Part shown: positions 1 to 10,922 of the stretch, one piece after another
Position numbering within the stretch: position 1 is the stretch's first letter
Layout of the letters: every line of letters begins with the position of its first letter
From: Ruegeria sp. YS9
GTDB taxonomy: Bacteria > Pseudomonadota > Alphaproteobacteria > Rhodobacterales > Rhodobacteraceae
Reading direction: 5' to 3'
Length of the DNA stretch: 62,500 nt
Assembly (NCBI RefSeq): GCF_024628725.1
Contig: NZ_CP102409.1
Coordinates: 1-62,500 of the forward strand
Notes under the pieces: generated by a model
Told to the model about the DNA's origin: nothing
Databases searched by the model: none
Seen by the model: only the letters and a program-made list of their open reading frames with translations
Translations under genes and position numbers: made by a program

Positions 1-1386
1 ATGACACAAGAGAAATGGGGACTACTGCGTAACAAATTGCTGAAGGCCATCGGTCGGAACAACTATACGACCTGGATCGAGCCTTTGGAATTCAAGGAGC
101 TTCAGGATGGCGTGGCGGTTTTCTCGGTGCCGACCAATTTCATGGGCAATTATGTCAGCCAGAATTTTGCGGACCTCATTTTGTACGAGCTGAACACCGC
201 AGGTGAAACTGTGCAACGTCTGGATTTCCGCGTCGCCGCAAACTCGCCAGCCCGGCCCAAGCCAGCTGTCGATACGCCGCCGGTGGCAAAGCCGGAACCT
301 GTCGCCGCGCCGAGCGAGGACCCGGCGCAGGATACATTGGAATCGCTTCAGGCCGCCCCGTTGGATTCCCGCTTTACCTTTGACAGTTTTGTCGTCGGCA
401 AACCCAATGAACTGGCCCATGCTGCTGCGCGTCGGGTATCCGAGGGCGGGCCGGTGACCTTCAATCCGCTGGTACTGTACGGCGGCGTGGGGCTGGGTAA
501 GACCCACCTGATGCATGCCATTGCATGGGAGCTGAAAACCAAACATCCCGAACTCAATGTTCTGTACCTGTCGGCGGAACAGTTCATGTACCGGTTCGTG
601 CAGGCCCTGCGCGAGCGTCGGATGATGGATTTCAAACACCTGTTCCGTTCGGTTGACGTTTTGATGGTTGACGATGTGCAGTTCATCGCCGGCAAGGATT
701 CCACTCAGGAAGAGTTTTTCCACACGTTCAACGCGCTGGTGGATCAGAACAAGCAGATCATCATCTCGGCCGATCGCGCCCCGGGTGAGATCAAGGATCT
801 GGAAGATCGGGTGAAATCCCGCCTGCAATGTGGTCTGGTGGTCGACCTGCACCCGACCGATTATGAACTGCGTCTGGGCATTTTGCAGAACAAGGTGCAG
901 CAATACAGTTCATCCTATCCGGACCTGGCGATTGCCGATGGCGTTCTGGAATTCCTGGCGCATCGCATCTCGACCAATGTTCGGGTGCTGGAAGGTGCCC
1001 TGACCCGTCTGTTCGCGTTCGCGTCGCTGGTTGGCCGCGAGATCGACATGGAACTGACCCAGGATTGTCTGGCGGATGTGTTGCGCGCCTCGGAACGCAA
1101 GATCACCGTTGAAGAGATCCAGCGGAAGGTGTCTGAATACTACAACATCCGCCTCTCCGACATCATCGGCCCAAAGCGCCTGCGTTCTTACGCGCGTCCG
1201 CGTCAGGTGGCGATGTATCTGTGCAAGCAGTTGACCAGCCGGTCGCTGCCCGAGATCGGACGCCGTTTTGGCGGGCGAGATCACACGACGGTCATGCATG
1301 GCGTCAAACGCATTGAAGAGCTGAAGCTGACCGATGGTCAGATCGCTGAAGATGTGGAAATGCTGCGCCGGTCACTTGAAGCCTGA
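1..1386 (+). CDS. dnaA: Chromosomal replication initiator DnaA
   Basis: Initiator ATPase that binds DnaA boxes at oriC and opens the duplex. The 461-residue protein has the complete family layout: an N-terminal helicase-loading domain, a Pro/Ala-rich linker (about residues 80-115), the AAA+ domain with Walker A GGVGLGKTHL near 160 and Walker B LMVDDVQF near 220, and a C-terminal DNA-binding domain with the signature GGRDHTTVMHG. Length is normal for alphaproteobacteria. The window starts exactly on its ATG, so its promoter and ribosome site are not visible. It is followed by dnaN and recF, the usual replication gene order. No DnaA-box cluster was recognised downstream, so the origin is probably outside the window. 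Confidence 0.98.
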   Translation: MTQEKWGLLRNKLLKAIGRNNYTTWIEPLEFKELQDGVAVFSVPTNFMGNYVSQNFADLILYELNTAGETVQRLDFRVAANSPARPKPAVDTPPVAKPEPVAAPSEDPAQDTLESLQAAPLDSRFTFDSFVVGKPNELAHAAARRVSEGGPVTFNPLVLYGGVGLGKTHLMHAIAWELKTKHPELNVLYLSAEQFMYRFVQALRERRMMDFKHLFRSVDVLMVDDVQFIAGKDSTQEEFFHTFNALVDQNKQIIISADRAPGEIKDLEDRVKSRLQCGLVVDLHPTDYELRLGILQNKVQQYSSSYPDLAIADGVLEFLAHRISTNVRVLEGALTRLFAFASLVGREIDMELTQDCLADVLRASERKITVEEIQRKVSEYYNIRLSDIIGPKRLRSYARPRQVAMYLCKQLTSRSLPEIGRRFGGRDHTTVMHGVKRIEELKLTDGQIAEDVEMLRRSLEA

Positions 1387-1410
1387 TCTGCGCCTGTAAT
1401 GCAGGAAACC

Positions 1411-1433
1411 GCCCCGGTTCCTCGGGCCGGGGC
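1411..1433 (+). terminator. Terminator hairpin after dnaA
   Basis: A 7-bp perfect GC stem (GCCCCGG / CCGGGGC) with a 9-nt loop starts 25 bp after the dnaA stop and is followed by GTTTCTT. This is a plausible intrinsic terminator with a short U-tract. The remaining gap to dnaN (1434-1610) holds no ORF I can support and presumably carries the dnaN promoter. Confidence 0.6.
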
Positions 1434-1610
1434 GTTTCTTGTGCGCATTAGTCCACGGTTGGATCAGAACTGGTGCCTGTCAGGCACGCTGCCCTTGACG
1501 CTGGACGCAATCCAACCCAGAAATCCGTAAAAAATCCTTGTGCCTCAGGGTGGAACCGCTAACGTGCCAGTCCCGCCCATGTCGGTACGCAAGTCAGAGG
1601 AATTGAGGGT

Positions 1611-2732
1611 ATGAAGATCAGCATCGAACGCGGCACCCTTCTCAAGGCCGTTTCGCAGGCCCAATCCGTAGTGGAACGCCGCAATACCATTCCCATACTT
1701 GCCAATGTTCTGATCGAGGCGGAAGGCGATCAGGCGCTGTTTCGCGCGACCGATCTGGATATCGAGGTGGTCGACAAGGCCCCGGCGCAGGTCGAGAAAG
1801 CCGGCGCTACCACCGTGGCCGCGACCACCTTGCACGAGATCGTGCGCAAATTGCCCGACGGTGCCCTTGTCACCCTGACCGCCGACAACGCGGCAGGGCG
1901 TTTGACGGTTGAGGCGGGTCGGTCGAATTTCTCGCTGGCGACGCTGCCGAAAGAGGATTTTCCGGTCATGGCGTCGTCGGAGTATCAATCAAACTTCACG
2001 GCTTCGGCTGCCCTGCTGCGACGGTTGTTTGACAAGTCGAAATTCGCGATTTCAACAGAAGAGACCCGGTATTATCTGAACGGTGTCTACATGCATGTGG
2101 CCGACGGATCCGATGGCGGCAAGGTGTTGCGCTGCGTGGCCACCGACGGTCATCGGCTTGCTCGGATCGATGCCGATTTGCCGGATGGTGCAGAGGGCAT
2201 GCCGGGCGTTATCGTCCCGCGCAAAACCGTGGGCGAGCTGCGCAAGCTGCTGGACGATGATGAAATGGATATTGCGGTTTCGGTCAGCGAAACCAAGGTG
2301 CGTTTCGCCACGCCGGATATCACACTGACCTCGAAGGTCATCGATGGCACCTTTCCTGACTACACACGCGTCATCCCGCAAGGAAATACGCGCAAGCTGG
2401 AAGTTGATGCCGCCGAGTTCGCACAGGCCGTGGACCGGGTGGCAACGGTATCTTCCGAGCGTTCGCGTGCGGTGAAGCTGCAACTGGATGGCGACAAGCT
2501 GGTTCTGTCGGTGAATGCTCCAGATAGTGGCGCGGCCGAGGAAGAACTGGCCGTTGCCTATGGTGATGAGCGTCTGGAGATCGGGTTCAATGCCAAATAT
2601 CTGCTGGAGATCGCGTCTCAGGTGGATCGAGAGAATGCGGTGTTCATGTTCAATTCAGCTGGCGACCCGACCCTGATGCGCGAAGGCAATGACCAGAGCG
2701 CGGTTTACGTCGTCATGCCAATGCGCGTCTGA
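1611..2732 (+). CDS. dnaN: DNA polymerase III beta sliding clamp DnaN
   Basis: Ring-shaped processivity clamp that tethers replicative polymerase to DNA. The 373-residue protein begins MKISIERGTLLKAV and ends with the family-typical VYVVMPMRV, where the C-terminal MPM(R/K) residues line the peptide-binding groove. The three tandem clamp domains span the whole length and no truncation is seen. The ATG at 1611 is preceded by GAGG-type ribosome-site sequence (GAGGAATTGAGGGT). It lies between dnaA and recF as in most bacteria. Confidence 0.98.
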   Translation: MKISIERGTLLKAVSQAQSVVERRNTIPILANVLIEAEGDQALFRATDLDIEVVDKAPAQVEKAGATTVAATTLHEIVRKLPDGALVTLTADNAAGRLTVEAGRSNFSLATLPKEDFPVMASSEYQSNFTASAALLRRLFDKSKFAISTEETRYYLNGVYMHVADGSDGGKVLRCVATDGHRLARIDADLPDGAEGMPGVIVPRKTVGELRKLLDDDEMDIAVSVSETKVRFATPDITLTSKVIDGTFPDYTRVIPQGNTRKLEVDAAEFAQAVDRVATVSSERSRAVKLQLDGDKLVLSVNAPDSGAAEEELAVAYGDERLEIGFNAKYLLEIASQVDRENAVFMFNSAGDPTLMREGNDQSAVYVVMPMRV

Positions 2733-2748
2733 TCGCGCGGACGCGCGA

Positions 2749-2784
2749 TGCCTCCGGCGGGAGTATTTTTGAAAAGATGAAGGG
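2749..2784 (+). other. GCCTCCGGCGGGAGTATTTTT intergenic motif
   Basis: Between dnaN and recF lies a GC-rich CCTCCGGCGGGAG block followed by TATTTTT and GAAAAGATGAAGG. The same kind of motif recurs in intergenic regions of Rhodobacteraceae in my recollection, where it resembles a short terminator-like or REP-like element. Here its tail also supplies the purine-rich ribosome site of recF. I see no second copy in this window, so the repeat status rests on outside knowledge. Confidence 0.35.
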
Positions 2785-2791
2785 AGGGGTC

Positions 2792-3889
2792 ATGGGATTG
2801 GCCCTGACCGAGCTTACGGTCTCGCATTTTCGGTCTCACAAGCTGGCGCGGTTGTCTCTGGACGGGCGGCCGGTGGCGATTCACGGGCCGAACGGGGCGG
2901 GCAAGACCAATATTCTGGAAGCGGTATCCTTGTTTTCACCCGGTCGCGGAATGCGGCGGGCAAGCGCGGCCGAGATGACGCGGCGGCCCGAGGCGTTGGG
3001 CTGGAAACTGTCGGGACTGTTGCATTCGCAGGGTCAGAATTTCGAAATCGAAACCTGGTCTGAGGGCGGTGCAGCGCGGCAGGTAAGGATTGATGGAAAG
3101 ACAGCCACCCAGATTGATCTGGGCAAACTTGCGCGGGTGGTCTGGCTGGTTCCGTCCATGGACCGCCTGTGGATTGAAGCGGCCGAAGGCCGGCGCCGGT
3201 TTCTTGATCGCATTGCGCTCAGTTTTGATCCGTCTCATGCGGAGGCCGCGCTGACCTACGAAAAAGCGATGCGCGAACGTAACCGTTTGCTGAAAGAGCA
3301 GAAGCGTGACGCGCATTGGTATGCCGCGCTTGAGGGTCAGATGGCGGAGATGGGGCATCGTATCCACGCAGCGCGATTGGCGGCGTTGCACCATCTGAGG
3401 GTGGCGCAGGATCAGGCGGAAACGGCATTTCCGTCTGCCGAGTTGGAATTGGTGCAAACCGAAGGTGCGATGCCCGAAACGGCTGAGGATTTGCGCGAGG
3501 CTTTGAATGAAAGTCGGTTCAGGGATCTGGCTGCGGGCCGGACTTTGGTCGGGCCGCATCGGTCGGATCTCTATGGCGTGTTTGCTGCCAAGGGTGTTCC
3601 GGCCAAGGATTGTTCCACCGGTGAGCAGAAGGCGCTGCTGGTTTCATTGATCCTGTCCAATGCACGAGCTTTGGCCGCAATGGTGGGGGCGCCACCAATC
3701 GTATTGCTGGATGAGGTGGCCGCACATCTGGACGCGGGTCGGCGCGCCGCACTTTATGACGAGATTTGTGCGTTGGGTTCTCAGGCCTGGATGACGGGCA
3801 CCGGGCCTGAACTGTTTGAAGAGTTGGGTGACCGGGCCCAGTCGCTGGTCGTTTCCGAAAGCGATGAGGGATCAGTCGTGGCGGTTTAG
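2792..3889 (+). CDS. recF: DNA replication and repair protein RecF
   Basis: SMC-like ATPase that loads RecA at gaps with RecO and RecR. It has Walker A GPNGAGKTN about 35 residues in, the ABC-type signature region STGEQKALL near residue 275, and Walker B IVLLDEVAAHLD near 300. The start was placed at the second ATG (2792) because AAGGGAGG sits at correct spacing before it. The upstream ATG at 2777 would overlap that ribosome site. This gives 365 residues, normal for the family. Its stop overlaps by 4 bp the stop of the convergent gene on the minus strand. Confidence 0.96.
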   Translation: MGLALTELTVSHFRSHKLARLSLDGRPVAIHGPNGAGKTNILEAVSLFSPGRGMRRASAAEMTRRPEALGWKLSGLLHSQGQNFEIETWSEGGAARQVRIDGKTATQIDLGKLARVVWLVPSMDRLWIEAAEGRRRFLDRIALSFDPSHAEAALTYEKAMRERNRLLKEQKRDAHWYAALEGQMAEMGHRIHAARLAALHHLRVAQDQAETAFPSAELELVQTEGAMPETAEDLREALNESRFRDLAAGRTLVGPHRSDLYGVFAAKGVPAKDCSTGEQKALLVSLILSNARALAAMVGAPPIVLLDEVAAHLDAGRRAALYDEICALGSQAWMTGTGPELFEELGDRAQSLVVSESDEGSVVAV

Positions 3890-4452
3890 GCCGGTTCGTT
3901 GACTTTACGTTCCCACAGGAAGCCGCGCATGGCTTCATCGACTGGCGTTTTGGCCATGTGGTTGACGTAGTTCGACATGGTTTTCTGTGCCAGACCCAGC
4001 ACCACGTCCAGAACCGCGCGATGCGAATAGCCCGCGTCGAAGAACGCCTGAAGCTGTTCCTCGGTCGGGTTGCCACGGGTTTCCATCACTTGCAGGGTGA
4101 AGGTGCGCAGCGCTTCGAGCTTGGCGGAAGGCAGTGGAGTTTCATTGCGCAGAGCCTGGGAGATTTCGTCTGATACCTTCATCATCTTTGCGATGCCGGT
4201 GTGCGCGGGCACGCAATAATGGCATTCGTTTTCCACATTGATGGTCTGCCAGACGACGGTTTTCTCATCGTTGTCGAAATCGGTCTGCAAGAACAGGCCG
4301 TGCAGAACCTGATAGCCTTCAAGGTGCTGTGGGCTTTCTGCCATCACCTTGTGCAGGCCCGGCAAACGTCCAAAAGCGGCCTGGGACTTTTCCAGCAGAG
4401 GTTTGGATGCTTCGGGTGCGGATTCGAGGTCATGAGACGGGAAGGTGGCCAT
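3886..4452 (-). CDS. AhpD-like carboxymuconolactone decarboxylase-family protein
   Basis: A 188-residue protein of the AhpD/CMD fold. The redox motif CHYCVPAH gives C77, C80 and H84, the arrangement used by AhpD alkylhydroperoxidases for thiol-based peroxide chemistry, so a peroxidase-related role is likely while the substrate is unknown. The start at 4452 has a good GGAGAT ribosome site. A longer reading from 4509 would run into the operator region. It is divergent from a TetR gene, and two near-identical palindromes sit in the 94-bp shared gap, so repression by that TetR protein and induction by an electrophile or peroxide is the simplest inference. It converges on recF with a 4-bp overlap. 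Confidence 0.85.
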   Translation of the reverse strand: MATFPSHDLESAPEASKPLLEKSQAAFGRLPGLHKVMAESPQHLEGYQVLHGLFLQTDFDNDEKTVVWQTINVENECHYCVPAHTGIAKMMKVSDEISQALRNETPLPSAKLEALRTFTLQVMETRGNPTEEQLQAFFDAGYSHRAVLDVVLGLAQKTMSNYVNHMAKTPVDEAMRGFLWERKVNEPA

Positions 4453-4496
4453 GTCGGATCTCCTGTTTCTGGCGCGATGGGTGGTATTTAGGGTTT

Positions 4497-4538
4497 CTTG
4501 AGCGATCACTCAAGTATATATTTGAGCGAGCGTTCAAG
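4497..4538. promoter_or_regulatory. Tandem TetR operators in divergent promoter
   Basis: Two 18-bp near-palindromes, CTTGAGCGATCACTCAAG (4497-4514) and TTTGAGCGAGCGTTCAAG (4521-4538), are separated by an AT-rich spacer. Both match an inverted TTGAGCG / CGnTCAA pattern. They occupy the promoter space between the AhpD-like gene and the TetR gene, as expected for an autoregulated TetR switch. Their assignment to this TetR is inferred from position. Confidence 0.75.
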
Positions 4539-4546
4539 AATTGGTG

Positions 4547-5125
4547 ATGCCGATGCCCCGTAAACCCGCATATGATCGCGACGCGTTGATCGCGAAGGCC
4601 CGTGACATCTTTTGGCGTCAGGGCTGGGCTGGTACGTCGCTGAAAGACCTGGAGCGGGAATTGAAGCTGAAACCCGGCAGCTTTTATGCTGCATTCGGGT
4701 CGAAAGATGCGCTCTATGCGTTGACGCTGGAACGCTACACGCAAGAAGGTGTGGCGCGCCTGAAAGCCCTTGCCGAAAGTTTGGGGCCGAAGGAAGCGCT
4801 CAAGGCGCAACCTCGTCTGGTCATCGAAGCGGTCGAGAACCCGGCAAAGGCCTGCATGTTGGCAAAAACATATGCTGAGTTGCAGGCGAAGGATCATGCG
4901 CTTGCGGATCAGGCCGCGTGTCACATGGCGGAAATGAAAGCGTGTTTCGCCGACCTGTTCCGCAGCGCCCAGGCTGCCGGTGAAATCCGGCCTGAACATG
5001 ACCCGGATCGGCTGGCGGCGCGGTATCAGTCGGACATTCTGGGGCTTCGGTTGTCGGCCGAACGCAAGGATGTCGATGCGCTGGAAATCGCGGCGGATAT
5101 CGCTTCTGACATCGACCGGTTATGA
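4547..5125 (+). CDS. TetR/AcrR-family transcriptional regulator
   Basis: A 192-residue one-component repressor. The N-terminal helix-turn-helix is evident (DIFWRQGWAGTSLKDLERE then KLKPGSFYAAFGSKDALY), followed by an alpha-helical ligand-binding domain with the CMLAKTYAEL segment typical of the YxaF/LmrA-like TetR C-terminal family. Start choice is uncertain: the ATG at 4547 or 4553 fits better than TTG at 4541, and none has a strong ribosome site. It is divergent from the AhpD-like gene with two operators between, suggesting control of that gene and of itself. The ligand is unknown. Confidence 0.88.
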   Translation: MPMPRKPAYDRDALIAKARDIFWRQGWAGTSLKDLERELKLKPGSFYAAFGSKDALYALTLERYTQEGVARLKALAESLGPKEALKAQPRLVIEAVENPAKACMLAKTYAELQAKDHALADQAACHMAEMKACFADLFRSAQAAGEIRPEHDPDRLAARYQSDILGLRLSAERKDVDALEIAADIASDIDRL

Positions 5126-5239
5126 GGTGTATTGGGATGGGCGGAAAACGACCCGAGCACACACAAAATATTGGGGGATCGCGTGACAATCCCCACCAGA
5201 AAACGTATAAGGTACCAAAATAATATAGGTACTGACTGA

Positions 5240-7657
<2,418 letters not shown>

Positions 7658-7672
7658 TTATTTTGTACGACC

Positions 7673-7728
7673 GCCCATAAGTTTGCGCTCGCCGCATAAT
7701 CTTGCGCAGTTTGCCCATAGTTTTGCGC
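7673..7728 (-). repeat. Array of three ~16-bp repeats (left copy, inverted)
   Basis: Three units, read on the minus strand as GCGCAAAACTATGGGC (7728-7713), GCGCAAGATTATGCGG (7707-7692) and GCGCAAACTTATGGGC (7688-7673), are spaced by 21 and 19 bp, about two helical turns. The same motif occurs in the opposite orientation at 17483-17542 and 20362-20421. The orientation pattern and the abrupt position 16 bp after gyrB suggest one terminal end of a mobile element. The rest of the 384-bp gap up to 8041 has no supported ORF. Confidence 0.65.
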
Positions 7729-8041
7729 TGCGCGATTGTCTGCCCTAGCGGTGAATTCAATCATTTTTTGGAGTAGTCGTTGCGGTTATGGTCCTTTGCG
7801 TTGCTCAATCCCGCAAAGGGCCTCCCTATAGAACCTTGGGTTCCATGCGGCCTTTTTGCTTGGATTCTCGCGAACGGCCGCGATGCGCAGAAAGCTGACT
7901 TTGCAAAGTCTAGCTTGAGCCCAAAACTGACGTGCACTGAATTAAACGAAATTGGCTTTCGCCGCTTTCAGAAAAAAGGGTTATGAGTTTCCTTCTTTAA
8001 TTCGAAGTATCCCAAATCATACCTAGGTAGGAGGAGTTACC

Positions 8042-8770
8042 ATGAAGACAGCGGTTGTGACCGGCGCCGCGGGAGGGATGGGGCAGGCCATCTGCCGCCA
8101 ATTGCAGACAAACGGGTTGCATGTGATTGGTCTGGACCTCAAAGAAGAGCGTCTGAACGAACTGGCATCAGAATTTAGTTCGGACTTCACACCTATTTCC
8201 GTTGACTTAACTGATCCTTTGGCCGTGGCTCAAACGTTTGAGCGCATTAGGACAGCCCATGGCGGTCTGGATGCTTTGGTAAACAACGCTGGCACCTGCT
8301 TTATGTCTGACTTCCCGCACATTCCGCCCGAGGAACTCGAAAAGCAGATGGCAATCAACTTTAATTCTGCATTCCATTGTTGCCAGCAAGCGGTCCAATT
8401 GATGTTAGAACGCGAAGGCATCAAAAAGATTGTAAATATCTCATCGAACGGTGCTTACAATTTCGATGTGTTCGACCCTCCGCACTACCGCGCGTCAAAG
8501 GCAGCGATGGATACCCTTACAAAAGACCTCGCCCGTCGATACGCACAGGACAAAATCTGTGTAAATTCTCTGGCACCTGCCATGACTGAGACACCGTTGT
8601 TCAATGTCTTGACCGAGGAAGTCTTGAAGAAAGCCGTTAGTGCCATGCCACATGGTCATGCGATGCTACCTGAGCAAATCGCCTCTTGGGTTGGTTTTCT
8701 CATTTCACCGGCAGGGGATGTTTCCAGTGGGAATGTGATTATTCTGAACCAAGGGCGCGACGTCAGATAA
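8042..8770 (+). CDS. Short-chain dehydrogenase/reductase (SDR)
   Basis: Classical NAD(P)-dependent oxidoreductase of 242 residues. It shows the Rossmann motif TGAAGGMG at residues 7-14, NNAG at 81-84 and the catalytic triad S135, Y149 and K153 in ISSNGAY...HYRASK. An aspartate (D32) after the second strand suggests preference for NAD. The start ATG has a very strong ribosome site (TAGGAGGAGTTACC). It converges on the lactonase-like gene, 48 bp apart. The substrate cannot be told from sequence. It lies inside the accessory region flanked by repeat arrays. Confidence 0.9.
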   Translation: MKTAVVTGAAGGMGQAICRQLQTNGLHVIGLDLKEERLNELASEFSSDFTPISVDLTDPLAVAQTFERIRTAHGGLDALVNNAGTCFMSDFPHIPPEELEKQMAINFNSAFHCCQQAVQLMLEREGIKKIVNISSNGAYNFDVFDPPHYRASKAAMDTLTKDLARRYAQDKICVNSLAPAMTETPLFNVLTEEVLKKAVSAMPHGHAMLPEQIASWVGFLISPAGDVSSGNVIILNQGRDVR

Positions 8771-8818
8771 CTCTTTGGTGCGACATCACTTTTCGGAAAA
8801 ATGGTCCAAGGGGTGGGG

Positions 8819-9574
8819 TCAGCTGTAGACTTCTGGTGCTTTCTTCAGAACAGGCCACTGCTTTGGACAATGCCCATAAATTACAAAGGCATCTCGCTCG
8901 GATGCCAGACGCATCAACCTGTCTGCGCTGGCAATTGCTGCATCTTCGTCCCAAGACCCGGCAAACTTCTCGTCGATTTCTGCTGGTCGGGAAATCGCAT
9001 CACTGGTCAATAAAATCGCCCCCGACGGAAGATGGACCATCACGGCGATCTGGCCAGGCGCATGGCCTGGCGCCGCCAAAACTAAGATACCCGGCCCAAT
9101 CTCTACGTCGCCATCAATAACCAGGTAATCCTGCTCGGGCCATTCCATCGGCCGCATATCGCCCCAGTACAACGGGCGAGGTAAGGCTCGCTCGGCAGAG
9201 GAGATGAGAATGGGACTGTTTGGAAAGTCGCCCAATGCACCGATATGGTCTATATGGGAGTGCGTACAGATCTGTAATGAAATGTCTGACGGAATAAGCC
9301 CGAGTTTTGCCAGCTGTGCGCGTGGCAGATTGTCTGGTTCGCACTTCAGAACCTCGCCAAACTCGAACAATCGATCTTCTTTGACCGCGGCGTCGGTATC
9401 GGTGGCATATTTTTCAGGAAACCCAGTATCGATGAGTATTGATTCTCCCAAATCTGTCCGGATCAGAAACCCGCAGATACCTATGATGCGGCCAGTGGAA
9501 TGGACCTTGAACAGCCCGTAGTCCAAAACCGCAAGGTCAATCGGTCGCCCTTTGACAAATCCCTCTGATTGCAC
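8819..9574 (-). CDS. Metallo-beta-lactamase-fold hydrolase, lactonase-like
   Basis: A 251-residue dinuclear-metal hydrolase. The metal ligands are visible as HSHIDH (H105, H107, D109, H110), H171 in APGHAPG, D192 in TSDA and H235 in YGHC. This spacing matches the N-acyl-homoserine lactonase/lactonase branch of the fold, so a lactone substrate is plausible but unproven. The GTG start at 9574 follows AGGGAGAGAG. It is divergent from an aminotransferase across only 41 bp and convergent with the SDR. The three may serve one pathway, though the trio does not match the pyridoxal-degradation set I know. Confidence 0.83.
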   Translation of the reverse strand: MQSEGFVKGRPIDLAVLDYGLFKVHSTGRIIGICGFLIRTDLGESILIDTGFPEKYATDTDAAVKEDRLFEFGEVLKCEPDNLPRAQLAKLGLIPSDISLQICTHSHIDHIGALGDFPNSPILISSAERALPRPLYWGDMRPMEWPEQDYLVIDGDVEIGPGILVLAAPGHAPGQIAVMVHLPSGAILLTSDAISRPAEIDEKFAGSWDEDAAIASADRLMRLASERDAFVIYGHCPKQWPVLKKAPEVYS

Positions 9575-9615
9575 AGACTCTCTCCCTGATTGACTACAAA
9601 GATTTTGAGTAGAGC

Positions 9616-10734
9616 ATGAAAGTCAAGATACACACACTCTTTCAGTACCTACTGGATACCACGGAAGCGGATCCAGAAGCTTTCGTTGGGTTTTCCTTGT
9701 CCGAGTCGCCGCGTTTGGGTGAGTTCATGGATGCGCTGGATCCAGCGCTGCCGTTGGATTGGAACCAAAACAGCTTTCGGGGTCTGCCTGCTTTACGACG
9801 GCATGTTTTGGACCGCGCCGGCTTGTCTGATGTTTGCAAGCCAGACGACGTTCTGATCACCGCCGGCGCCGCGGAAGCCAATTATCTTGCATTCATGCAA
9901 TTGGTCCAACCGGGCGACGAAGTCGTAACGGAACGCCCGGGCTGGCCACAAGCGGGCGTATTGGCAGAGGCAGTCGGCGCGACGCTAAAAGTTGTCGACC
10001 GCGAAGAGAGTGCTGGTTGGGTATTGCCGCTCGACAAAGTTGAGGCCGCAGTAACAGCGCGCACGCGGCTCATCTTTATGACCAACCCCAATAACCCCAC
10101 CGGGCAGTTGATGACACAAGCAGAGCTGGAAAGGCTTGTCCAAATCGCAGATCGCGTAGGTGCATGGCTGGTTGTTGACGAGGTTTACGCGGGATTGGAG
10201 TGGGACGGGTCCCGTGCCCCTTCGATTGCTGGTTTGTATCCAAGGGGTATCACGACGGGCAGCGTTTCCAAGGCACTGGGTCTGCAGGGGCTACGCACCG
10301 GCTGGATGATATGCCGTGATTCAGATCTCATTTGGGACGCTATTATTCTGCGGGAAAACTCGAGCGAAATTATGAATATTCTCGGCGAAGTCATCGCCGA
10401 AATCGCCTTGAGGTCTGACCGATATAATCAGGCTTTGAAAACTGCACGGGCAGCTGGGATGAAAACGCTGGAACGCCTGGATAGGTTTGTTGCCGATCAG
10501 CCCAACCTCGATTGGGTCAAACCTCAGGCTGGATTAATTGGTTTGGCACGGCTCGATGGGATTGATGGCGACGTGTTCGCCAAACGCTTGCTCGCCGATC
10601 CCTATCGGACATTTCTACTACCGGGTTCGTCTTACGGGATGCAGAACCACATCCGACTGGGTGTGGGGGGAGGTGCTGCTGCCAACCTCGACCTTGGCCT
10701 AGAGCGCATGGACGAACTATTGGCAAACTGGTAG
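9616..10734 (+). CDS. Class I/II PLP-dependent aminotransferase
   Basis: Fold-type-I aminotransferase of 372 residues. Cofactor residues are clear: TNPNNPTG near 156-163, D188 in VVDEVYAG, and the Schiff-base lysine K219 in TGSVSKALGLQGLRTGW. The sequence style recalls the branch that includes capreomycidine synthase-like enzymes more than aspartate transaminases, but the amino-donor and product are not predictable. The ATG at 9616 lacks a strong ribosome site. It is divergent from the lactonase-like gene, so both promoters must fit within 41 bp. Confidence 0.85.
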   Translation: MKVKIHTLFQYLLDTTEADPEAFVGFSLSESPRLGEFMDALDPALPLDWNQNSFRGLPALRRHVLDRAGLSDVCKPDDVLITAGAAEANYLAFMQLVQPGDEVVTERPGWPQAGVLAEAVGATLKVVDREESAGWVLPLDKVEAAVTARTRLIFMTNPNNPTGQLMTQAELERLVQIADRVGAWLVVDEVYAGLEWDGSRAPSIAGLYPRGITTGSVSKALGLQGLRTGWMICRDSDLIWDAIILRENSSEIMNILGEVIAEIALRSDRYNQALKTARAAGMKTLERLDRFVADQPNLDWVKPQAGLIGLARLDGIDGDVFAKRLLADPYRTFLLPGSSYGMQNHIRLGVGGGAAANLDLGLERMDELLANW

Positions 10735-10922
10735 ATTTAGGACACTCATTTCGACGGTTCGGGCTGCTAAGTCGGTCAAATAACGTTGCCCGTCCCAAGC
10801 TGACACTAAGCCCAATTTTGGTGCAAGTTCACCTGCCATGCGCTCAAAGCTCTCTCGCTAGAATAACGCTGTCGGCGCGCTAGTTCGAAGATGGAACAAC
10901 TGATTCATAACCAAGGTTCGAA

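Noticed and set aside
1387..1610. Replication origin between dnaA and dnaN
   Set aside because: No cluster of DnaA boxes or AT-rich unwinding element is visible in this short gap.
7780..7986. A 68-codon frame between gyrB and the SDR gene
   Set aside because: No ribosome site, no family resemblance, and it lies in probable mobile-element terminal DNA.
8042..10734. Pyridoxal/pyridoxamine degradation cluster as in Mesorhizobium
   Set aside because: Enzyme classes look similar (SDR, lactonase, aminotransferase), but the aminotransferase is class I/II rather than the alanine-glyoxylate type and the lactonase resembles a different branch.
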